This document shows positions 5,841-11,100 of a stretch of 11,100 bases of DNA, piece by piece. The DNA lies in contig CALGNY010000100.1 in NCBI GenBank assembly GCA_937958375.1, forward strand, positions 1 through 11,100. Reading direction: 5' to 3'. The notes below the pieces were generated by a model that was given only the letters and a program-made list of their open reading frames with translations, had not been told where the DNA came from and made no database searches. Source of the DNA: an uncultured Bacillaceae bacterium. Lineage in GTDB: Bacteria > Bacillota > Bacilli > Bacillales > Alkalibacillaceae. How positions within the stretch are numbered: position 1 is the stretch's first letter; each line of letters begins with the position of its first letter. The translations under genes were made by a program, and so were the position numbers.

Positions 5841-6240
5841 TGCGGAAAATATGCGCCCTTCGCGGTGGAATATGGTCCGTTGGTGGAGGATATGTGCCCT
5901 TCACCGGTGGATATGTACCCCACTTGAAAATATATGCTCCCCTGGCGGAAAAATATGTGCCCATCGCGGGAAAATATGGTCCTGAGCTGGGGGAAATGCG
6001 CCGTATGACAGGTGATATGGTCCCGTGACTGGATTTATGCGCCCACCGCTGGGAGATATGGACCCTTCGTGAAAATATATGCGCCCTTCACGGCAAAATA
6101 TGGTCCCATCTCAAGAAAATATGTGCCCTAATCAAGAAAATATGAGCCTTCCGCGAGGGATATGCGCCCCTCAGCAACTTTATACACCCATCAGAAGAAG
6201 TTATGTGCCCTCCAGCCAAAAATATGGTCGGAGGGCGTAA
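5841..6240. repeat. Tandem array of 19 degenerate 20-21 bp units in a convergent intergenic gap
   Basis: The unit consensus on the plus strand is about AAAATATGYGCCCWTCRCGG. The ATG (once ATA) core recurs at 5851, 5872, 5892, 5913, 5934, 5955, 5976, 5996, 6017, 6037, 6058, 6079, 6100, 6121, 6142, 6162, 6182, 6203 and 6224, so every step is 20 or 21 bp. The units differ strongly from one another, above all at the two bases after ATG, where CG, TG and GG are commonest, and in the 3' half. The array starts about 45 bp after the uppS terminator and ends exactly at the stop codon of the convergent reductase gene. Open frames run through part of it on both strands, but the 20-bp steps break any frame and no ribosome binding site is seen, so it is treated as non-coding. 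Confidence 0.85.
6207..6236 (-). terminator. Possible hairpin terminator downstream of the reductase gene
   Basis: GCCCTCC (6207-6213) and GGAGGGC (6230-6236) can pair, and the stem can extend inward by four more positions with one mismatch. It lies 4 nt past the reductase stop on the minus strand and is built from the last two units of the repeat array. A run of U residues after the stem is missing, so termination efficiency is doubtful. Confidence 0.35.
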
Positions 6241-7290
6241 TTATTTTCTGGCAAGTTGTTTGATCAGTCGTTTGTTGCGCTGTTTGAATACGTCATTGTG
6301 TGATGAGACCATGCCTGCGCTCGTTGCATCGGGTTGGATGAACTGCTTGGCTTGGTTGACTGCGTTAGCGGCATCTTGAAAGGCACCGGCAATTAAGTTG
6401 ACCTTTCCGTTGTAAGCCAAAATGTCACCTGCAGCGTAAAGGCCGTCGACGGAAGATTGACTCAATGAATCTCCGGAAATGAAGAAATCATCTTTTAATG
6501 AAAATCCAAGTGGACTATTTTTCAATAAAGAGTTGTCTTGCTCATAGCCGTGGTTCACGATCACTTCATCGACTTTTACATAAGAGACCTCACCTGTTTT
6601 GTGATTGGTTAATTCGACCTGGTCAATCGCCTGTTTTCCTGTATGAGAAATCAAATCTGAAATCGATGTATTGAAAAAACATTCAATCGAGCTGTTTTGT
6701 AGCTGAGATGCTTGGGCTTCATGACCTTTCAAGACATCTTTCCGGCAGGTGAAGTATATTTTTTTCGCAATCGGTTCAAGTTCGTTCGCCCAGTCAATCG
6801 CTGAATTACCTCCACCGGAAACGAGAACGGTGCGGTCGACAAAATGACTCAGCGATTTGACGGTATAGTTCAGGTTGGTGAATTGGTCAGCTTGATCAAT
6901 CGTTAATTTCTTCGGTTTCAAAATTCCGCTTCCGATCGCAATGATAACGGTTTTTGAATAATGTTTTTCGCCGCCTGATGCTCCGTGTAGAATAAACATG
7001 CCATTTTCATCTCGGGTAATCGAGGTGATTTTTTCATTTAATTTGACTTCCGGATTGAATGTGAGCCCTTGTTTGATCAATTGGTTCATTAATTGCTCCC
7101 CGGTTGTCGCTTCCAATCCGCCGACATCCCAAATCATTTTCTCAGGGTAAACGTTAATTTTACCGCCTAGAGTAGGCTGATATTCGATGAGCTTCGTTTT
7201 CATTTCTCTCAGTCCACTATAAAACGTGGAATAAAGCCCGGCTGGCCCTCCGCCGATGACTGTTACGTCAAACACTTCTTCTGCAGGCAT
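6241..7290 (-). CDS. ycgT: Ferredoxin--NADP(+) reductase, thioredoxin-reductase-like (YcgT/YumC type)
   Basis: This cytoplasmic flavoprotein of 349 residues transfers electrons between NADPH and ferredoxin or flavodoxin. The FAD motif is GGGPAG (13-18) with Glu36. The NADPH motif is SGGGNSAID (158-166) with a following CRK (182-184) fit for the 2'-phosphate. The second FAD motif AAGDI (286-290) leads into the C-terminal GAFQDAANAVNQA. The redox-active CxxC of true thioredoxin reductases is absent, which places it with the Bacillus-type ferredoxin reductases. GAGGAG (7304-7299) lies 8 nt before the ATG. A Fur box sits on the promoter, and the gene diverges from a ferric-siderophore importer. 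That context favours the Fur-regulated YcgT branch over housekeeping YumC, and a role in reducing imported iron is likely but inferred. Confidence 0.88.
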   Translation of the reverse strand: MPAEEVFDVTVIGGGPAGLYSTFYSGLREMKTKLIEYQPTLGGKINVYPEKMIWDVGGLEATTGEQLMNQLIKQGLTFNPEVKLNEKITSITRDENGMFILHGASGGEKHYSKTVIIAIGSGILKPKKLTIDQADQFTNLNYTVKSLSHFVDRTVLVSGGGNSAIDWANELEPIAKKIYFTCRKDVLKGHEAQASQLQNSSIECFFNTSISDLISHTGKQAIDQVELTNHKTGEVSYVKVDEVIVNHGYEQDNSLLKNSPLGFSLKDDFFISGDSLSQSSVDGLYAAGDILAYNGKVNLIAGAFQDAANAVNQAKQFIQPDATSAGMVSSHNDVFKQRNKRLIKQLARK

Positions 7291-7321
7291 GTGAATCGCT
7301 CCTCAAAATTTTATAAATGCG

Positions 7322-7340
7322 ATTGATAATCATTCTCAAT
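7322..7340 (-). promoter_or_regulatory. Fur box controlling the reductase gene
   Basis: ATTGATAATCATTCTCAAT contains the 7-1-7 Fur pattern TGATAAT-C-ATTCTCA, which differs from the ideal dyad in the right arm only. It covers the expected transcription start of the minus-strand promoter, so iron-loaded Fur would block initiation. Confidence 0.9.
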
Positions 7341-7344
7341 ACCG

Positions 7345-7373
7345 AATATACATGTTACATATATAAATATCAA
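7345..7373 (-). promoter_or_regulatory. SigA-type promoter of the reductase gene
   Basis: On the minus strand TTGATA (7373-7368) and TATATT (7350-7345) are separated by exactly 17 bp. The start point would fall near 7338, inside the Fur box. Confidence 0.78.
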
Positions 7374-7384
7374 CAGAAACATAG

Positions 7385-7413
7385 TTGACAGCTCATTTTA
7401 TTTTCTATATATT
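7385..7413 (+). promoter_or_regulatory. SigA-type promoter of the siderophore ABC operon
   Basis: TTGACA (7385-7390) and TATATT (7408-7413) are separated by 17 bp, a near-consensus promoter. Transcription should start near 7420, just before the Fur box. Its -35 lies 11 bp from the -35 of the divergent reductase promoter. Confidence 0.85.
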
Positions 7414-7425
7414 TTAACCAGTGAT

Positions 7426-7444
7426 ATTGATAATCATTCTCAAT
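7426..7444 (+). promoter_or_regulatory. Fur box controlling the siderophore ABC operon
   Basis: This is an exact 19-base copy of the Fur box at 7322-7340, in the same orientation and 104 bp away. It lies just downstream of the operon's predicted start site, a repressing position. Confidence 0.92.
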
Positions 7445-7468
7445 TAGAAAATAATAGGAGGTCTTCAG

Positions 7469-8314
7469 ATGAACCGCCTTTTCACGAACGACTTAAATGT
7501 CAGCTATGATGCTGACTTGATCGTCAAGGAGTTGTCGATAGAGATTCCCGATCAGCAAGTGACGACGATTATTGGGCCGAATGGATGTGGGAAGTCGACG
7601 TTGTTGAAATCGTTGACACGGATTATCTCCCCAGCATCAGGATCAATCTTATTAGACGGCAAACATATTTCAAAAGAAAACACGAAGAAATTAGCCAAAA
7701 AGATGGCCATTTTGCCGCAATCCCCGGAAAGTGCTAATGGATTGACGGTCGGTGAACTCGTGTCTTTTGGCCGCTTTCCGTATCAAAATCATTTCGGTCG
7801 ATTGTCCAAGCGGGATTATGAGGTGATCGACTGGGCGTTAGAAGTTACCGGGACGATTGACTTTAAATATCGCCAAGTCGATTCATTGTCTGGTGGACAG
7901 CGACAGCGCGTCTGGATTGCGATGGCACTTGCTCAAGAAAGCGAAATCATTTTCCTCGATGAACCGACGACCTACTTGGATATGGCGCATCAATTGGAAG
8001 TGTTGGAGTTATTGAAGCAGTTGAATATCGATCAAAAGCGGACCATCGTCATGGTGTTGCATGATTTGAATCAGGCTGCCCGCTTCGCCGATTATATCGT
8101 CGCACTGAAAGACGGTCAGGTCGTAAAAAGCGGAACGTGTGAGGAGGTCATCACGCCGAGCGTCCTTAAAGATGTATTTCAAATCGACGCGGAAATAGGG
8201 AAAGATCCACGAACGAATAAACCGATGTGCTTGACTTACAATCTATTAAAAGGAGATTCAAACGATGAAAATGCGAATTCTAGTTATGCTTATGCTATCT
8301 CTGCTAGTTATTAG
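7469..8314 (+). CDS. ABC transporter ATP-binding protein, iron-siderophore uptake (FecE/YusV type)
   Basis: This is the cytoplasmic ATPase that powers a ferric-siderophore importer, 281 residues. All nucleotide-binding motifs are present: Walker A GPNGCGKST (36-44), Q-loop Gln84, signature LSGGQ (140-144), Walker B IIFLDE (160-165) and H-loop His198. The usual end of the family, with an MCLxY-type motif, is reached near residue 257. The last about 20 residues (GDSNDENANSSYAYAISASY) are a low-complexity extension that reads through the ribosome binding site and signal-peptide codons of the next gene, a 50-nt overlap in another frame. AGGAGG at 7456-7461 supports the start. It is the first gene of a four-gene Fur-controlled operon. 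Similarity to YusV, which serves several importers in B. subtilis, means that it may also energise other permeases. Confidence 0.92.
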   Translation: MNRLFTNDLNVSYDADLIVKELSIEIPDQQVTTIIGPNGCGKSTLLKSLTRIISPASGSILLDGKHISKENTKKLAKKMAILPQSPESANGLTVGELVSFGRFPYQNHFGRLSKRDYEVIDWALEVTGTIDFKYRQVDSLSGGQRQRVWIAMALAQESEIIFLDEPTTYLDMAHQLEVLELLKQLNIDQKRTIVMVLHDLNQAARFADYIVALKDGQVVKSGTCEEVITPSVLKDVFQIDAEIGKDPRTNKPMCLTYNLLKGDSNDENANSSYAYAISASY

Positions 8315-9185
8315 CGGGTGTAGCAGTCCAAGTTCAGAAGAAGCCGAGACGGAAGCATCTTCAGACTCTGAAATGGTTACTTATGAATCGGAAAACGGAC
8401 CGGTTGACGTTCCGAAAAATCCGGAGCGAGTCGTTTTGCTTTCAGGGTTCACCGGAAATGTTTTGCATCTGGATGTGCCGATCGTTGGGGTCGATCAATG
8501 GTCGATGGACAACCCGACGTATGCGGACGGATTGGAGAATGCTGAAGTAGTTTCCGAGGATAATTTAGAAAAAATCATCGAACTGGACCCCGATTTAATC
8601 ATCACGCTATCAACGACAAAAAATATTGACCAATTGAGTGAAATAGCTCCAACCGTATCGTATACATGGGGAAAACTCGATTACTTGGAGCAGCATATTG
8701 AGATTGGGAAACTGCTGAATAAAGAAGAAGAGGCACGAGCTTGGGTGGAGGATTTTGAAGAACGGGCCGCATCGTTGGGTGAAGAGATCCGCTCAGAAAT
8801 CGGGGAAGATACGACGGTTTCGGTCATCGAAAGTTTCGGAAAAGAATTGTACGTCTTTGGTGATAACTGGGCGCGCGGTACCGAAATCTTATACCAAGCG
8901 ATGGAACTAGAGATGCCCGAAAAAGTTGAAGAAATGGCTTTGGAGGAAGGCTACCATATGATTTCTGCAGAAGTGATTCCTGAATATGCCGGTGATTATC
9001 TTGTCGTGAGTCAATATTCGGATTCAGAAACATCTTTTCAAGAAACCGAAGCCTATCAAAATATCCCAGCAGTCAAAAACGGAAATGTCATCGAAATGGA
9101 TGGCGAAGGAGCTTCCTTCAGTGATCCATTGACGTTGGAAAAACATTTGAAGTTATTTGAAGAATCCTTTTTAGGCGACTCGTAA
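8265..9185 (+). CDS. Iron-siderophore ABC transporter substrate-binding lipoprotein (FecB/FhuD family)
   Basis: This lipid-anchored receptor on the outer face of the membrane captures the ferric chelate; 306 residues. The signal peptide (1-18) ends in the lipobox ISGC with Cys19 as the lipid-modified residue, followed by a Ser/Glu-rich linker to about residue 36. The mature domain begins with the family pattern of a short strand, VPKNPERVVLL, and VPIVGVDQW, then ELDPDLIITLS, all standard for the periplasmic-binding fold used for iron chelates. AAAGGAG (8248-8254) lies 10 nt before ATG, within the end of the ATPase gene. The protein is acidic throughout. Hydroxamate or citrate-hydroxamate ligands (as for YfiY-like proteins) or ferric citrate are plausible; the sequence alone does not settle this. 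Confidence 0.92.
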   Translation: MKMRILVMLMLSLLVISGCSSPSSEEAETEASSDSEMVTYESENGPVDVPKNPERVVLLSGFTGNVLHLDVPIVGVDQWSMDNPTYADGLENAEVVSEDNLEKIIELDPDLIITLSTTKNIDQLSEIAPTVSYTWGKLDYLEQHIEIGKLLNKEEEARAWVEDFEERAASLGEEIRSEIGEDTTVSVIESFGKELYVFGDNWARGTEILYQAMELEMPEKVEEMALEEGYHMISAEVIPEYAGDYLVVSQYSDSETSFQETEAYQNIPAVKNGNVIEMDGEGASFSDPLTLEKHLKLFEESFLGDS

Positions 9186-9209
9186 TCTAGTAAAGAGAGA
9201 TGATGGAAC

Positions 9210-10220
9210 ATGAAAACAAGAAAACAACCCATCCTTCCATTCCTATATAAAATGGTCGCTGCCATGCTTGGCTTGGTAGCGATGTTCATTGTCTCACTCG
9301 TATTCGGTGCAGCAGAAATCGAAGTGAAAGATGTTTGGGCGGCACTGACTTCAGGTGGGGACATTGAAAGTCGCTCGATCATCCAAGAAATTCGTCTGCC
9401 TCGAGAAGTGGCCGCCATGGTGGTCGGATCGGCACTCGCAGTCGCTGGTGCAATCATGCAAGGGATGACGAGGAATCCATTGGCCGACCCAGGTTTACTT
9501 GGATTGACGGCAGGGGCGAATGCGATGCTTGCGGTCGCTTTAGCATTTTTGCCTTCTGCCAATTATTTTGTGATGATGGTCTTTTGTTTTCTTGGTGCCG
9601 CAATCGGTGCGACCGTCGTTTTCGGGATTGGCGCCATGAAAAAAGGTGGTTTTTCGCCATTCCGAATTGTGCTTGCCGGAGCTGCGGTGTCAGCCTTATT
9701 GACGGCGATTGCTGAAGGCATTGGGATTTATTTTAAGCTTTCCAAAGAAGTTTCGATGTGGACGGCCGGTGGATTGATCGGGACGAATTGGAATCAACTC
9801 CAAATCATCGTGCCGTTTATTTTGGCGGGATTGGTATTGGCTTTACTTTTTTCAAAGCAACTGACCGTTCTCAGTCTAAATGAAGAAGTTGCGATCGGCC
9901 TCGGCCAAAACACAAAAACCATCAAACCACTTTTATTTATCGTCGTGATTTTATTGGCGGGTGCGGCGGTTGCGCTCGTCGGGAATATGGCGTTCATCGG
10001 CTTGATGGTCCCACATATCGTTCGGGCATTCGTCGGTACGGATTACCGGGCGATCATTCCGATGTCCATCATTTTTGGAGCAATTTTCATGTTGATGGCG
10101 GATACCCTTGGGCGAACGATTAACGCACCGTACGAAACACCAATTGCGGCAATCGTTTCCATCATGGGATTGCCATTCTTCTTGCTCGTGCTGCGAAAAG
10201 GGGAGAGAGCGTTCTCATGA
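9210..10220 (+). CDS. Iron-siderophore ABC transporter permease (FecCD family), first subunit
   Basis: This membrane subunit of the importer has 336 residues and about nine or ten hydrophobic segments. FecCD signatures are present: RLPREVAAMVVGSALAVAG (62-80), then MTRNPLADPGLLG (86-98), the ATPase-contact segment LNEEVAIGLG (223-232), GNMAFIGLMVPH (258-269) and the C-terminal ETPIAAIVSIMGLPFFLL. The ribosome binding site is weak (GAGAG and GATGG before ATG at 9210), and nearby ATGs at 9200 and 9203 are out of frame. The gene follows the lipoprotein gene by 24 bp and overlaps the second permease gene by 4 bp (ATGA). The two permeases should form a heterodimer. Confidence 0.93.
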   Translation: MKTRKQPILPFLYKMVAAMLGLVAMFIVSLVFGAAEIEVKDVWAALTSGGDIESRSIIQEIRLPREVAAMVVGSALAVAGAIMQGMTRNPLADPGLLGLTAGANAMLAVALAFLPSANYFVMMVFCFLGAAIGATVVFGIGAMKKGGFSPFRIVLAGAAVSALLTAIAEGIGIYFKLSKEVSMWTAGGLIGTNWNQLQIIVPFILAGLVLALLFSKQLTVLSLNEEVAIGLGQNTKTIKPLLFIVVILLAGAAVALVGNMAFIGLMVPHIVRAFVGTDYRAIIPMSIIFGAIFMLMADTLGRTINAPYETPIAAIVSIMGLPFFLLVLRKGERAFS

Positions 10221-11100
10221 TTGATCCATCATTGATAAAAAAACAACTAACTATTTTTTGGTTATTGGTCGCAATTATCATCGGTACGTTTGTCGGCGGC
10301 TTAGGGATCGGGTATTCGTCATTGTCGTTTGATCGATTGCTGCCGACTTTATTCGGGCAAGGAACGTTCAAAGAGGAATTTGTTTTATTTTCTATCCGTT
10401 TGCCACGGATGTTCATCGCTTTGTTAGCTGGGATGGCATTGGCTTTATCGGGAGCGATTTTGCAAGGGGTGACCCGAAATGACTTGGCGGACCCTGGAAT
10501 AATTGGCATCAACTCAGGTGCTGGCGTTGCGATTGCCGTTTATTTTTTATATTTTCCTCTGGAAGTCGGGTCGTTTGTTTATTTGATCCCAGTCGTTGGC
10601 TTCGTCGGCGCGATCATCACAGCTGCATTGATTTATTCGTTTTCTTATTCTAAAGGTCGTGGTCTGCAGCCGTTTAAGTTAATTTTGACAGGTGTAGGAT
10701 TCTCGCTGGCACTTTCCGGTGTAATGATCGTTTTGATTTCTTCAGCCGACCGGACGAAAGTCGATTTTATCGCGCGTTGGCTCGCCGGAAATATATGGGG
10801 AACGGATTGGCCATTTGTGTGGGCCCTTCTTCCTTGGTTGGTGATCCTAATTCCGTTTGTGTTGTTCAAGGCGAACCGGCTGAACATACTCGGGCTGGAT
10901 GAACCCGCTGCCATCGGAGTCGGCCTCTCGGTTCATAAAGAGCGGCTCGTGTTGTTGCTATGCACGGTTGCACTGGCCGCGGCCGCTGTGTCGGTGACTG
11001 GCGGAATCGCATTCGTCGGATTGATGGCACCCCATATGGCCAAAGCGTTGGTTGGTCCGAGAAGCCAGCTCTATCTTCCGATTGCGCTCCTGCTTGGTGG
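10217..11100 (+). CDS. Iron-siderophore ABC transporter permease (FecCD family), second subunit, cut by the window end
   Basis: The frame opens with ATG overlapping the previous stop (ATGA) and runs without a stop to the window edge, 294 codons plus 2 nt. FecCD motifs match those of the first permease: RLPRMFIALLAGMALALSG (61-79), VTRNDLADPGIIGINSGAG (85-103), LDEPAAIGVGL (227-237) and GGIAFVGLMAPHMAKALVG (262-280). Family members usually have about 330-340 residues, so some 40 residues are missing beyond the window. It is the heterodimer partner of the permease just upstream, with translational coupling through the overlap. Confidence 0.93.
   Translation, partial: MIDPSLIKKQLTIFWLLVAIIIGTFVGGLGIGYSSLSFDRLLPTLFGQGTFKEEFVLFSIRLPRMFIALLAGMALALSGAILQGVTRNDLADPGIIGINSGAGVAIAVYFLYFPLEVGSFVYLIPVVGFVGAIITAALIYSFSYSKGRGLQPFKLILTGVGFSLALSGVMIVLISSADRTKVDFIARWLAGNIWGTDWPFVWALLPWLVILIPFVLFKANRLNILGLDEPAAIGVGLSVHKERLVLLLCTVALAAAAVSVTGGIAFVGLMAPHMAKALVGPRSQLYLPIALLLG

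Noticed and set aside
5587..6028. Repeat protein of heptapeptides encoded by the 21-bp array (GTYPPVK-like on the minus strand, YVPIAGK-like on the plus strand)
   Set aside because: Open frames cover only part of the array and overlap uppS. The 20-bp steps shift the frame, and no ribosome binding site precedes a start. The heptad pattern follows from the 21-bp period.
5841..6240. CRISPR array
   Set aside because: Units are 20-21 bp, degenerate and directly abutting. There are no conserved repeats separated by unique spacers, and no cas genes nearby.
6241..7290. Thioredoxin reductase
   Set aside because: The fold motifs match but the CxxC redox pair is missing from the NADPH domain, as in Bacillus ferredoxin--NADP reductases.
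9056..10512. Several minus-strand open frames opposite the permease genes
   Set aside because: They are composition shadows of membrane-protein coding sequence on the plus strand and have no supporting start sites.

Overview
The window looks like the chromosome of a low-to-mid GC Gram-positive bacterium of the family Bacillaceae. It carries an intact yoaS-yozG-yoaT gene order that I recall from Bacillus subtilis, a TatA starting with the same N-terminal motif as B. subtilis TatAd, strong AGGAGG-type ribosome binding sites, SigA-type promoters and Bacillus-type 7-1-7 Fur boxes. Several proteins are rich in Asp and Glu (the GMC oxidoreductase, the TatA tail, the binding lipoprotein). This would suit a salt- or alkali-tolerant species, but that is only an inference.

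Region 1 (1-446) is non-coding. It begins with two to three degenerate direct repeats and holds a SigB-like promoter candidate and two inverted repeats. It leads into a three-gene cassette (447-3271): a Tat-signal gluconate 2-dehydrogenase subunit 3 family protein, a leaderless FAD-dependent GMC oxidoreductase with a four-cysteine motif, and a TatA with a TTG start. The layout suggests a periplasm-facing sugar or sugar-acid dehydrogenase that folds in the cytoplasm, is exported as a complex through the small subunit's Tat signal, and has a TatA encoded beside it. No cytochrome c subunit is present. A strong intrinsic terminator closes the unit.

Region 2 (3325-5795) is a second operon: yoaS (DUF2975 membrane protein), yozG (small HTH repressor, translationally coupled), yoaT (DUF817 membrane protein) and a cis-prenyltransferase of the UppS family. 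It has a near-consensus SigA promoter overlapped by an AT palindrome and ends in a clear intrinsic terminator. UppS is outside its usual Bacillus cell-envelope cluster, so it may be a paralog.

Region 3 (about 5841-6240) is the oddest part. It is a tandem array of 19 degenerate units at a strict 20-21 bp period, filling the convergent gap up to the stop codon of the next gene. It is not a CRISPR and probably not coding.

Region 4 (6241-11100) is an iron-starvation locus. A YcgT/YumC-type ferredoxin--NADP reductase on the minus strand diverges from an ABC importer operon: ATPase, substrate-binding lipoprotein, FecCD permease, and a second FecCD permease cut by the window end. The 178-bp divergent region has two back-to-back SigA promoters, each followed by an identical 19-bp Fur box. 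Uptake of a ferric siderophore and its reduction inside the cell therefore appear to be co-regulated by iron.
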